From the NCBI GenBank assembly GCA_016209865.1, contig JACQVL010000155.1:1-14475 (forward strand): a stretch of 14,475 nt of DNA, read 5' to 3'. Below the pieces are notes generated by a model. That model made no database searches. It was given only the letters and a program-made list of their open reading frames with translations, and was not told where the DNA came from. The DNA comes from Candidatus Latescibacterota bacterium. Its GTDB lineage: Bacteria > JAAXHH01 > JACQVL01. Within the stretch, counting starts at the first letter, position 1. The number at the start of each line of letters is the position of its first letter. Both the position numbers and the translations under genes were made by a program. This document shows, in pieces, positions 7,234 to 14,335 of the stretch.

Positions 7234-7262
7234 TTGCTCCGGCGGCTCTATTTGAGTATACT
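7234..7262 (+). promoter_or_regulatory. Sigma-70-type promoter for the plus-strand gene set
   Basis: TTGCTC (7234-7239), a 17-nt spacer and TATACT (7257-7262) form a good promoter, with an expected start near 7269. It faces away from the trp promoter and would transcribe the DUF624-like gene and probably tmk and the small gene after it. Confidence 0.6.
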
Positions 7263-7314
7263 AAATTTTTAGCACTTGCAGGTGACTGATGAGTCGTGTT
7301 CTCTGAGTGGAGCC

Positions 7315-8070
7315 ATGGTCGAGCACAGCGGGAACGCGCCGAGTCTGCCCCCCTTAGGAGGCTGCCTGCGCCGTGTCTGGAAAAAGTGGTTCTGGAACGC
7401 GTACGACCATGCCGGGACGCTCGTCGTGGTCAACCTGCTGTGGGTGCTGGGTTCGTTGCTCCTCATCACGTTGCCCGCCTCGACCGCCGGACTGTTCTAT
7501 GTGACGGGCCGGATGGCCGCCTATCGGGAGGTGCGGCTCCGGGATTTCTTCGTCGGCTGTCGCGACTACCACTGGCGGGGCCTTCGGCTGTGCGGTCTGT
7601 ATGGGCTTACGGCCACTGTCCTCGCTGTGAACGTCTGGTTTTACGGTCGGCTGGCGGGTTCGTGGCAGTGGGCCGGCGTCATCCTCGGCGGCGGGATGAT
7701 CTGGGGGATGGCCTTCATCGGCCTGACGGGTGTATACGCGTTCCCCTTGCTGGTACAGACGAACGAGACGATCCGGGTGATCGTGAAGAAGAGCGCGCTC
7801 CTGGTCCTCGATAACCTCCGGTACACCGGGGCGCTGGGAGGGTGTGGGGTGGTGGTGCTGGTCATCGGGGGGATCACCGGGGCGGGGGTGGTGCTGGTCG
7901 CGGTGGCCGTCGTCAGCCTGCTCTTCAGCACCGGACTGCGCGAGGTGCTCAAGAAATACGTCTCCCTGGAAGGAGAGGACGCCGGTCAATTCCTCCCGCA
8001 ACCGACCACCGATCCCGAAGAGTCCCGTGGCTGGCGGGACCTGATCCGGCCATGGGATTACCGGCCATAG
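7315..8070 (+). CDS. DUF624/YesL-like integral membrane protein
   Basis: The 251-aa protein has hydrophobic segments at about 34-53, 92-110, 119-147 and 173-205 (the last long enough for two), so four or five membrane spans. The segment with NLLWVLGSLLLITLPASTAGLFYV (within 40-63), the charged stretch after it, and a C-terminal cytoplasmic tail ending RDLIRPWDYRP resemble the DUF624 (YesL) family. That family often lies near carbohydrate ABC transport genes and has no established biochemical role. No such genes are adjacent here. The ATG at 7315 is chosen for the start, with GGAG close upstream; in-frame GTG (7282) and TTG (7276) codons lie close to the predicted transcription start and cannot be excluded. 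Family assignment is by recognition of the pattern, not by search. Confidence 0.75.
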   Translation: MVEHSGNAPSLPPLGGCLRRVWKKWFWNAYDHAGTLVVVNLLWVLGSLLLITLPASTAGLFYVTGRMAAYREVRLRDFFVGCRDYHWRGLRLCGLYGLTATVLAVNVWFYGRLAGSWQWAGVILGGGMIWGMAFIGLTGVYAFPLLVQTNETIRVIVKKSALLVLDNLRYTGALGGCGVVVLVIGGITGAGVVLVAVAVVSLLFSTGLREVLKKYVSLEGEDAGQFLPQPTTDPEESRGWRDLIRPWDYRP

Positions 8071-8090
8071 GGGCACGGCTCGCCGTGCCC
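8071..8090. repeat. Short palindrome after the DUF624-like gene
   Basis: GGGCACGG, CTCG, CCGTGCCC: a perfect 8-bp stem with a 4-nt loop that begins at the base after the TAG stop. No T-run follows, so it is not a classical terminator. GGGCACGGC-type palindromes of this kind are commonly dispersed in GC-rich genomes. It may act as a 3'-end stabiliser or be a dispersed repeat. Confidence 0.5.
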
Positions 8091-8107
8091 GCGTAAGGGA
8101 TGTCGTG

Positions 8108-8752
8108 ATGCGCACCGGCGTGTTCATCGTGTTCGAGGGCCTCGACGGGGCGGGAACGACGACGCAGGCGGAGTTGATGAAACGCTGGCTCGACGAGGCC
8201 GGGGCCGGCCCCGTCTACCTGACGCGGGAGCCCACGAACGGGCCGGTCGGGAGCCTCATCCGGTCTGCCCTCCGGCGGCAACTCGTCCTCGACGCCCACA
8301 CCTTCGCGTTGTTGTTCGCGGCCGACCGGATGGAGCACCTCGCGTCAGACCTCCGGGAGAAGCTGGATCGCGGAGTGACCGTCATCTGCGACCGGTACTA
8401 TCTCTCGTCGTTCGCGTATCAGTGGCTCGACTTGAAGACTGAGTTGGAGTGGCTGGAGCAGCTCAATGCCCGGGCGATCCCTCCTGACCTGACGATCCTG
8501 CTCGACGTGCCGGCCGAGGTCTGCATCGAACGCATCCGCCGGGCTCGCTCGCGGGTCGAGCTCTTCGAGGAGGTCGATCGATTGCGCGGGGTGCGGGAGA
8601 ACTACCTGGCCATCGCGCACGGCCCCCGAAGCCAGCGGGAACGGATCGTCGTCGTCGACGGCAACCGGCTGGCCGAGGCGGTGCACGCGGAGGTCCGGGC
8701 GGTGGTGCAGGCCGAGTGGGGGGAGGCTTTCGTAAAAGCCCATCAGGCGTGA
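8108..8752 (+). CDS. tmk: Thymidylate kinase
   Basis: Tmk phosphorylates dTMP to dTDP with ATP. The 214-aa protein has FEGLDGAGTTTQ (9-20) at the P-loop position, the dTMP-binding TREP (39-42), DRYYLSSFAYQ (95-105) with the DRY motif, an Arg-rich lid RRARSR (144-149), and normal length. The P-loop has Thr17 where Walker A normally has Lys; all other motifs are intact, so I still call it a thymidylate kinase. ATG 8108 is chosen over GTG 8105 because AAGGGA (8095-8100) is seven bases upstream. It follows the DUF624-like gene by 37 nt and is probably cotranscribed. Confidence 0.93.
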   Translation: MRTGVFIVFEGLDGAGTTTQAELMKRWLDEAGAGPVYLTREPTNGPVGSLIRSALRRQLVLDAHTFALLFAADRMEHLASDLREKLDRGVTVICDRYYLSSFAYQWLDLKTELEWLEQLNARAIPPDLTILLDVPAEVCIERIRRARSRVELFEEVDRLRGVRENYLAIAHGPRSQRERIVVVDGNRLAEAVHAEVRAVVQAEWGEAFVKAHQA

Positions 8753-8794
8753 ATCGTGCATCCTGCCTCGTGAATCTATAAGGAAGAATCTCCC

Positions 8795-8983
8795 ATGCTC
8801 GGATCGTTGCTTCGGATGGTCGTCGCGTTCATCCTGTTTCAACTGGTACGGGAAGTGATCCGCATGCTCAGCAGGCCGGCCAGGCCGGAGGGACGGTTTC
8901 GTCCTCCGCCTCCACCCCCTCCGCGTACCCCCCGGATTCACATCGATCGCGAGAACATCGTCGACGCACGGTTCGACGAGTAG
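8795..8983 (+). CDS. Small membrane-anchored proline-rich protein, function unknown
   Basis: This 62-aa protein has an N-terminal hydrophobic helix (about residues 1-20), a basic segment, an uninterrupted run of seven prolines in RPPPPPPPRTPR (about 36-47), and an acidic tail IHIDRENIVDARFDE. Small proteins with one membrane helix and an ID-x-VVDA-F-E-like tail occur in several phyla, but I do not know a function. AAGGA lies about ten bases upstream of the ATG. It lies 42 nt after tmk and 37 nt before the next gene, on the same strand. Confidence 0.72.
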   Translation: MLGSLLRMVVAFILFQLVREVIRMLSRPARPEGRFRPPPPPPPRTPRIHIDRENIVDARFDE

Positions 8984-9020
8984 CGTTGGCATCCGCAACC
9001 CGTCAGACCTCATCACCTCT

Positions 9021-10823
9021 ATGCTGCGAAACTTTAGCTGGGTCATCGATGGACTCGTCGCGGGGATGGCCCTGCCGTCGAGCGCGTCCCATCAGGCGTA
9101 CGCCCCATTCGTTGAAGAAGACCGCCAGGCTGACCTGGAACAGGACTTGCTCGCCCTCAAGCACGAACACATCGCCGGGATCGTGTCGCTCACCCGGCAG
9201 CCGATCGACCCGATCCTCGCTCAGCGACTCGGACTGACGGTGCTCCACCTCCCCGTCGATGACATGGAAGCCCCGTCCCTCGATCAGATCAAGCAGTTCG
9301 TGGCGTACGTCGACCGGGTCAAGACCGATGGAGGGGTGGTCGTCCACTGCGGGGCCGGAGTGGGACGAACCGGGACGATGCTCGCCTGTTACCTGGTCTG
9401 GTCAGGCCAGACGGCGGACGAGGCCATCCAGGAGGTCCGGCGGCGACGGCCCGGCTCGATCGAAACGTTCGACCAGGAACAGGCGGTCCGGGACTACGCC
9501 GACTCCCTGGCGGCAGGACCGTCGTCCGCAGCCCCACTTCTCTCTGCCAGGAGCCCCGAACCCCGAATCCCGAACCCCGAATCCCGGTTTGAAATCCGTT
9601 CCGCCCGGCCTGACGACCTCGGCCGGGTCGTCGACCTGTGCGCCGCCGCGTTCTCCGCCCGCGATGGACGCGACCGCCGGGCCGATTTCGAACGCCGAAT
9701 CGCCAGCGACCCGGAGGGCCGGTTCGTCGACACCCACGTGCTGCTCGTCAACGGGCAGATCGTCGCCGCCCTCCGGGTGTACGACCGTCCCGTCCGCATC
9801 GGCCGGTGTATCCTCCGGTGCGCCGGGGTCGGGGACGTGGCGACCGATCCCGCCTGGCAGGGACGCGGCTACGCCTCCCATCTCCTGAGCGAGACGGTGA
9901 AGACCCTCAGGGCGCGCGACTTCGACCTGGCCTGGCTCACCGGCCGCAGCGCGTTCTACCGTCGTTTCGGATGGACGGACTGTCCGGGCGATGTGCTCGA
10001 CGTCACCCGCGTCGTCCCGTCACGGACCGCCTCCACCCCGTACCATATCGCGCCGCTCGACGTGGCACGCGACCGCGAACGGGTGTTCGACATCTACGAC
10101 CGGTTCAACCAGGAGCGGACGTACACCGTCGTCCGGAGCCGGGCGTACTGGGAGTGGCTCGCCCGGTATCGTCCCCTCTGGGACCCGGCGAGCTTCGTCC
10201 TGGGGGCGTACCAGGATGGCGACCTCGTCGGCTATCTGTGCGCGGAGCGTCGGGATGAAGAACTGCGTCTGGTCGAGGCCGGATGCCTCCCGCCCGATAC
10301 TGGAGGGATCGCCGCGCTGATCACAGCCGCCAGCGCGATCGCGGTCGATGAGGGACGAGCACGCGTCTGGGGCACCGTGCCCCTCTCGCCCGACGCGATC
10401 ACCCGTCTCCGGAACAGCGGGGTCGAGAGCCGTGTCCTGGTCGGGTCACCGGCGTTCGGAAATGTGATGATCCAGGTGCTTCATCTCGGCCGGTTCCTCC
10501 AGCGCCTCATCCCGGAGCTCGCAGCCCGGTTGGCGAAAACCCGCCGCCACGACTGGCGCGGACGGGTGGCGATCAGCAACGACGGACGGAACCGTGCCGT
10601 CCTTGAGATCGACGGACAGACGGTGCGGGTTGCCGAGGAAGGCAAGGCGGATATCGACATCCCCCTCACGCCCTCCCTCCTCGTCCCGGTGCTGTTCGGC
10701 CATCGTTCGTTCGCAGAGGTGGGACGCGACCGGGCCGTCCCTCTCCCGAAAGCAATCTCCCGTCTCCTCGCCGTCCTGTTCCCCCGGCTGTATCCGGTCT
10801 ACTGGGGGACGGATTATGTGTAA
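9021..10823 (+). CDS. Dual-specificity phosphatase fused to Eis-like GNAT acetyltransferase
   Basis: Residues 1-165 form a cysteine-phosphatase domain: the P-loop is HCGAGVGRTG with nucleophile Cys110 and Arg116, and the general-acid loop is PVDDMEAPS (Asp80/81). Residues about 190-600 resemble Eis-type acetyltransferases: a first GNAT fold with acetyl-CoA motif VATDPAWQGRGYAS (273-286), AFYRRFGW (311-318), a second GNAT-like part, and a C-terminal region resembling a sterol-carrier fold. The about 410-residue length of this part fits the Eis family. The linker contains SPEPRIPNPESR (178-189), encoded by a heptamer repeat, so the fusion may have arisen when the repeat removed a stop codon. 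No clear Shine-Dalgarno sequence precedes the ATG. Substrates are unknown. Domain calls are confident; function as one polypeptide is less so. Confidence 0.85.
   Translation: MLRNFSWVIDGLVAGMALPSSASHQAYAPFVEEDRQADLEQDLLALKHEHIAGIVSLTRQPIDPILAQRLGLTVLHLPVDDMEAPSLDQIKQFVAYVDRVKTDGGVVVHCGAGVGRTGTMLACYLVWSGQTADEAIQEVRRRRPGSIETFDQEQAVRDYADSLAAGPSSAAPLLSARSPEPRIPNPESRFEIRSARPDDLGRVVDLCAAAFSARDGRDRRADFERRIASDPEGRFVDTHVLLVNGQIVAALRVYDRPVRIGRCILRCAGVGDVATDPAWQGRGYASHLLSETVKTLRARDFDLAWLTGRSAFYRRFGWTDCPGDVLDVTRVVPSRTASTPYHIAPLDVARDRERVFDIYDRFNQERTYTVVRSRAYWEWLARYRPLWDPASFVLGAYQDGDLVGYLCAERRDEELRLVEAGCLPPDTGGIAALITAASAIAVDEGRARVWGTVPLSPDAITRLRNSGVESRVLVGSPAFGNVMIQVLHLGRFLQRLIPELAARLAKTRRHDWRGRVAISNDGRNRAVLEIDGQTVRVAEEGKADIDIPLTPSLLVPVLFGHRSFAEVGRDRAVPLPKAISRLLAVLFPRLYPVYWGTDYV
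9555..9586 (+). repeat. In-frame heptamer repeat arm, CCCGAAT type, inside the fusion gene
   Basis: Units CCCGAAC, CCCGAAT, CCCGAAC, CCCGAAT and CCCG, 32 nt in all, sit exactly at the junction between the phosphatase and acetyltransferase domains. Unit length and arm length match the other heptamer repeats of the window. No inverted partner is visible nearby. Confidence 0.85.
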
Positions 10824-10829
10824 ACGAGA

Positions 10830-10940
10830 GGGGTCAGGGGTCGGGGGTCAGGAGTCAGTAAGACAAAGTGCCAAACAAGAGATTGACTGATTGAATTCTG
10901 GTTTGTTGTTACCGACCCCTGACCCCTGACTCCTGACCCC
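10830..10940. repeat. Inverted heptamer repeat pair, GGGGTCA type
   Basis: The arms at 10830-10861 and 10909-10940 are 32 nt each, matching as inverted copies at 28 of 32 positions, around a 47-nt centre. Units are GGGGTCA, GGGGTCG, GGGGTCA and GGAGTCA. The pair fills almost the whole gap between the fusion gene and the next gene and ends a few bases before that gene's AAGGAG ribosome binding site. Confidence 0.9.
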
Positions 10941-10960
10941 TGAACCAAGGAGCCTCACCC

Positions 10961-11842
10961 ATGTTTACCCTCGCCGTCTTCACCGATGAAGTGTCGCAGG
11001 ACTTAGGCGTGGCGCTGAACCTGGCGCAGCGGTTTCATCTGGACGGGGTGGAAATCCGGTCGGTCTGGAAGAAGCCGCCCCACGAACTGACCGCGCCGGA
11101 GACCGACCGGATTCGGGGGATGGTCGAAGACGCCGGCCTGACGGTCGTCGGGATCGCCGCCCCGTTCTTCAAGTGCGCGATCCAGAGCGACGCGGACTAC
11201 CGACAGCACTTGGACATCCTGCGCCAGTGCATCCGCCTGGCGCACGGCCTCAACACCTCTCTCGTCCGGGTGTTCGCGTTCTGGAAGCAGGACCCGCTCG
11301 ACGCCTACTGGGACCGCATCGTCGCACGGTACCAGGAGCCGATCCGGATGGCGGATGCCGAAGGGGTGACCCTGGGCCTGGAGAACGAAGCCTCGACGAT
11401 GATCGGGACAGGAGGGGAAGCGCGGCGGCTGGTCGACGCCCTCGGCTCGCCCGTCGTCCTGCCGTTGTGGGACCCGGCGAATGAGGTGTTCGCCGATGAC
11501 GGTGAGCCGCCGTTCCCCGACGGGTATACTCATATCAAGCGCGACATCGTCCACATGCACATCAAGGATGCAGTCAAGGAGGGGCCAGACGGGCCGGCCT
11601 GCGTCCCGATGGGTGAAGGGGTGATCGACTACCGCGGCCACTTCAAGGCCCTGGTGGCCGATGGGTACACCGGATGCGTGTCGTTAGAGACGCACTGGCG
11701 GCCGAAGCCGGAACAATTAGCGAAAGACCTGCTCGACCGGCCTGGCGGCCAGGCTTTCTCCGAGTTGGGCGAAGAAGCCTCGCGCATCTGTCTAGAGAAT
11801 ACGCTCAGGATGTTAAAAGAAATTGGGTTGGTAGCTCCGTAA
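10961..11842 (+). CDS. Sugar phosphate isomerase/epimerase-like TIM-barrel protein
   Basis: The 293-aa protein matches the xylose-isomerase-like/AP-endonuclease-2 TIM-barrel superfamily. Candidate metal ligands sit at the expected strand ends: Glu141 in GLENEA, Asp171 in LWDPANE, His200 in HMHIKDA and Glu243 in SLETHW. The N-terminal FTDEVSQDL and the WDPAN motif are typical of sugar-phosphate isomerase/epimerase annotations. AAGGAG lies about eight bases upstream of the ATG. It lies after a repeat and 74 nt before aspS, so the neighbours give no clue to the substrate. An inositol- or keto-sugar-type isomerase or epimerase is plausible but not shown. Confidence 0.85.
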   Translation: MFTLAVFTDEVSQDLGVALNLAQRFHLDGVEIRSVWKKPPHELTAPETDRIRGMVEDAGLTVVGIAAPFFKCAIQSDADYRQHLDILRQCIRLAHGLNTSLVRVFAFWKQDPLDAYWDRIVARYQEPIRMADAEGVTLGLENEASTMIGTGGEARRLVDALGSPVVLPLWDPANEVFADDGEPPFPDGYTHIKRDIVHMHIKDAVKEGPDGPACVPMGEGVIDYRGHFKALVADGYTGCVSLETHWRPKPEQLAKDLLDRPGGQAFSELGEEASRICLENTLRMLKEIGLVAP

Positions 11843-11849
11843 AAGGGGT

Positions 11850-11900
11850 GGTCGGTGATCGGTGGCCAGTGGTCGGTATCTGATCTAACCGACCACCGAC
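11850..11900. repeat. Heptamer repeat, GGTCGGT type, with shortened second arm
   Basis: Four units (GGTCGGT, GATCGGT, GGCCAGT, GGTCGGT; 11850-11877) are followed after 10 nt by a 13-nt inverted partial arm (11888-11900). It looks like a pair that lost most of its second arm and centre. The aspS ribosome binding site (AAGGA) begins about five bases further on. Confidence 0.8.
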
Positions 11901-11916
11901 ATGAAAGGACGACTCC

Positions 11917-13695
11917 ATGACGCTCCATCCGTACCGGACGCATACATGCGGCGAACTCCGTCTCCCCCACGCGGGATCGACCGTGAGACTCTCCGGGTGG
12001 GTCCACCGCAAACGAGACCACGGCGGGGTGTTGTTCATCGACCTCAGGGACAATGACGGGATAACCCAGGTGGTCATCACGCCCGACCGGGCGATCCATG
12101 ACGCGGCGAGCGACCTGCATGTCGAGACCGTGGTGTGCTTCACCGGGCAGGTCGTCCCGCGTACGCCTGACACCGTCAACCCGAAGCTCAGCACGGGCGC
12201 GGTCGAAGTCGTCGCGGAGACGATGCAGGTGCTCGGCTCGGCGGACATCCTGCCGTTCCCCGTCGCGGACGACACCCAGGTCTCCGAGACGATCCGGCTG
12301 ACGTACCGCTTCCTCGACCTCCGCCGCCAGCGCCTCCATGCGAACATCATCCTCCGCTCACGGGTGATCGCCAGCATCCGGCGTCGGATGATGGAGATGG
12401 GGTTTCACGAGTTTCAGACGCCCATCCTGACGAGCAGTTCCCCGGAGGGTGCGCGCGATTACTTAGTGCCGAGCCGCCTGTACCCGGGCAAGTTCTACGC
12501 CCTCCCGCAGGCCCCTCAGCAATTCAAACAATTGTTGATGGTGGCGGGGTTCGACCGGTACTTCCAGATCGCCCCCTGCTTCCGGGATGAGGATTCACGG
12601 GCGGACCGGTCGCCGGGGGAGTTCTACCAGCTCGACTTAGAGATGTCGTTCGTTGAGCAGGAGGACGTGTTCCGGGTGGTGGAAGTCCTGTTTGCCGGGC
12701 TGTTCCCGGAATTCAGCGACTGGAGCGTCACCCCCCCCCCGTTCCCCAGGATTCCCTACGCGGACGCGATGCGCCGGTACGGCTCCGACAAGCCCGACCT
12801 GCGGTTCGGCCTGGAGATCGTGGACGTCACCGGGGTGTTTCGGGACGCTGAGTTCATCGCGTTCCGCCGGGTCGTGGACGCCGGCGGGATCGTCCGGCTG
12901 ATCCCCGTCCCAGACGTGGCCGGCCGTCCTCGCAGCTTCTTCGACAGTCTGGAAGCCTTCGTGAAGGAACTGGGCGGGCAGGGCCTCGCGTACCTCGTCT
13001 TCACCGATTCAGGGGTTAAAGGGCCGATCGCGCGGGCGCTGGGGGCGGACACCCTGGCGCGACTGAGCGACGCCGTCCCCCCACAGCCGGGGGCCGGATG
13101 GTTCTTCGTCGCCGATGAGGAACCGGTCGCGCGGACGATCTTAGGCCGGCTCCGGCTGCACCTGGCCGACCTGCTCGACCTGCGGACGCCGAACGCCTAC
13201 CGCTTCTGCTGGATCGTCGATTTCCCGATGTACGAGTTCGACGACGAGCAACAGCGCATCGTGTTCTCGCATAACCCGTTTTCGATGCCACAAGGGGGAC
13301 TGGAGGCGCTGACGACGCAGTCGCCGCTCGACATCTTAGCGTACCAGTACGACATCGTCTGCAACGGAGTCGAACTCTCCAGCGGCGCCATCCGGAACCA
13401 TCGCCCGGATATCATGTATCGAGCGTTCGAGATCGCGGGATACTCGAACGAGGAGGTCGACCAGAAATTCGGGGGCATGATCCGCGCCTTCCGCTACGGA
13501 GCGCCGCCCCATGGCGGGATCGCGCCCGGGATCGACCGGATCGTGATGCTGCTGGCGAACGAGGAGAATCTCCGCGAAGTCATCGCCTTCCCGATGAACC
13601 AGAACGCGCAGGACTTGCTCATGGGCGCGCCCAGTCCGGTGACCGAAGAACAGCTTCGCGCCCTCCACATCCAGTTGCGGCAGCCCAATTCATGA
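11917..13695 (+). CDS. aspS: Aspartyl-tRNA synthetase, probably non-discriminating
   Basis: This class II synthetase of 592 aa has the bacterial layout: an N-terminal OB-fold anticodon-binding domain (about 1-110), a catalytic core with [33 protein letters not shown] and motif 2 [10 protein letters not shown], a central GAD-like insertion (about 290-410), and motif 3 [22 protein letters not shown] near the end. The OB fold reads [11 protein letters not shown], with His35 where discriminating enzymes such as that of E. coli have Leu. In characterised bacterial AspRS this His goes with charging both tRNA-Asp and tRNA-Asn, the latter then amidated by GatCAB. AAGGA lies about seven bases upstream of the ATG. 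No terminator is evident after the stop. Confidence 0.97.
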   Translation: MTLHPYRTHTCGELRLPHAGSTVRLSGWVHRKRDHGGVLFIDLRDNDGITQVVITPDRAIHDAASDLHVETVVCFTGQVVPRTPDTVNPKLSTGAVEVVAETMQVLGSADILPFPVADDTQVSETIRLTYRFLDLRRQRLHANIILRSRVIASIRRRMMEMGFHEFQTPILTSSSPEGARDYLVPSRLYPGKFYALPQAPQQFKQLLMVAGFDRYFQIAPCFRDEDSRADRSPGEFYQLDLEMSFVEQEDVFRVVEVLFAGLFPEFSDWSVTPPPFPRIPYADAMRRYGSDKPDLRFGLEIVDVTGVFRDAEFIAFRRVVDAGGIVRLIPVPDVAGRPRSFFDSLEAFVKELGGQGLAYLVFTDSGVKGPIARALGADTLARLSDAVPPQPGAGWFFVADEEPVARTILGRLRLHLADLLDLRTPNAYRFCWIVDFPMYEFDDEQQRIVFSHNPFSMPQGGLEALTTQSPLDILAYQYDIVCNGVELSSGAIRNHRPDIMYRAFEIAGYSNEEVDQKFGGMIRAFRYGAPPHGGIAPGIDRIVMLLANEENLREVIAFPMNQNAQDLLMGAPSPVTEEQLRALHIQLRQPNS

Positions 13696-13728
13696 GGAAA
13701 ATTTTTCGACCGGGCGGGAGATTAGGAC

Positions 13729-13757
13729 TTGACAATTTTTGATAGACTTCCTATATT
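13729..13757 (+). promoter_or_regulatory. Near-consensus promoter of the tRNA-tuf operon
   Basis: TTGACA (13729-13734), a 17-nt spacer and TATATT (13752-13757) form an almost ideal sigma-70 promoter, with the expected start near 13764. It lies 34 nt after aspS and upstream of four tRNA genes and tuf, so it fits a strong stable-RNA promoter. Confidence 0.85.
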
Positions 13758-13770
13758 ATCATGTCTGTTC

Positions 13771-13808
13771 AACCCAGGGGCTTTCTGTCCCTGTCACGGG
13801 CCTGGGTT
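13771..13808 (+). other. Leader hairpin ahead of the first tRNA
   Basis: AACCCAGG (13771-13778) and CCTGGGTT (13801-13808) form a perfect 8-bp stem around 22 nt at the start of the predicted transcript. It is probably a precursor-processing structure. No T-run follows, so it is not a terminator. Confidence 0.5.
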
Positions 13809-13826
13809 CGTGAAGAGCGGACGCGG

Positions 13827-13899
13827 GCCACCTTAGCTCCAACGGTAGAGCGGCTGATTTGTAATCAGTAGGTTCTCGGTTCGAATCCGAGAGGTGGCT
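13827..13899 (+). tRNA. tRNA-Thr (anticodon UGU)
   Basis: A 73-nt cloverleaf: acceptor GCCACCT with AGGTGGC, D stem GCTC/GAGC, anticodon stem GCTGA/TCAGT with loop TTTGTAA giving anticodon TGT, T stem CTCGG/CCGAG with loop TTCGAAT, and discriminator T. CCA is not encoded. First tRNA of the operon. Confidence 0.97.
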
Positions 13900-13913
13900 T
13901 CGTCAACAGACGC

Positions 13914-13995
13914 GGGGAGGTTCCGGAGTGGTCAAACGGGACAGACTGTAAATCTGTTGGCACTGCCTTCGGAGGTTCGAACCCTCCCCTCCCCA
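13914..13995 (+). tRNA. tRNA-Tyr (anticodon GUA)
   Basis: An 82-nt class II tRNA: acceptor GGGGAGG with CCTCCCC, anticodon stem ACAGA/TCTGT with loop CTGTAAA giving anticodon GTA, a long variable arm (about 13957-13970), T stem GGAGG/CCTCC with loop TTCGAAC, and discriminator A. It follows tRNA-Thr by 14 nt. Confidence 0.97.
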
Positions 13996-14002
13996 TTGCG
14001 GT

Positions 14003-14087
14003 GGTCGGTGATCAGTGGTCGGTGGTCGGTTAAGAGACGACAGGAATTTTCTCTTGTTTCCTGTCTTTACCGACTACCGACCACCGA
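14003..14087. repeat. Inverted heptamer repeat pair, GGTCGGT type, between two tRNA genes
   Basis: Left arm units GGTCGGT, GATCAGT, GGTCGGT, GGTCGGT (14003-14030) face a shorter right arm (14068-14087) carrying about 2.7 inverted units. The centre contains its own 8-bp inverted repeat, GACAGGAA (14039-14046) with TTCCTGTC (14058-14065). The element fills the 98-nt gap between tRNA-Tyr and tRNA-Gly; the other two gaps between tRNA genes are 14 and 41 nt. Confidence 0.85.
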
Positions 14088-14093
14088 ATCTGT

Positions 14094-14167
14094 GCGGGAA
14101 TAGCTCAGTTGGCTAGAGCGCCAGCCTTCCAAGCTGGGGGTCGCGGGTTCAAATCCCGTTTCCCGCT
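14094..14167 (+). tRNA. tRNA-Gly (anticodon UCC)
   Basis: A 74-nt cloverleaf: acceptor GCGGGAA with TTCCCGC, D stem GCTC/GAGC, anticodon stem CCAGC/GCTGG with loop CTTCCAA giving anticodon TCC, T stem GCGGG/CCCGT with loop TTCAAAT, and discriminator T. Confidence 0.97.
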
Positions 14168-14168
14168 T

Positions 14169-14199
14169 TGAAGAGGAAGCCGTCGCGACGGAGTCTTCA
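14169..14199 (+). other. Spacer hairpin between tRNA-Gly and tRNA-Thr
   Basis: TGAAGA (14169-14174) pairs with TCTTCA (14194-14199), enclosing the self-complementary CCGTCGCGACGG. It fills most of the spacer and is probably a processing structure. Confidence 0.45.
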
Positions 14200-14208
14200 G
14201 GGTGCGAC

Positions 14209-14281
14209 GCCCTTGTAGCTCAGCTGGTAGAGCAACACCATGGTAAGGTGTGGGTCGCCGGTTCGAGTCCGGCCGAGGGCT
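14209..14281 (+). tRNA. tRNA-Thr (anticodon GGU)
   Basis: A 73-nt cloverleaf: acceptor GCCCTTG with CGAGGGC (one T-G pair), D stem GCTC/GAGC, anticodon stem ACACC/GGTGT with loop ATGGTAA giving anticodon GGT, T stem GCCGG/CCGGC with loop TTCGAGT, and discriminator T. It lies 54 nt upstream of tuf. Confidence 0.97.
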
Positions 14282-14335
14282 TTACCCGACTCAACGTCGG
14301 AGCAGGATCCAGCATAGACAGAGGAGAGTACAGCC

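Noticed and set aside
8071-8090. Terminator after the DUF624-like gene
   Set aside because: The stem is strong but no T-run follows in either direction, and the tmk ribosome binding site comes immediately after.
7354-8127. Minus-strand open frame of 257 codons opposite the DUF624-like gene
   Set aside because: Its composition (Pro, Arg, His, Gln-rich, with no hydrophobic core) is that of an antisense shadow, and the plus-strand frame has clear membrane segments and promoter support.
13894-14103. Small ORF across tRNA-Tyr and the following repeat
   Set aside because: It overlaps a perfect tRNA gene and a dispersed repeat and has no ribosome binding site or recognisable product.
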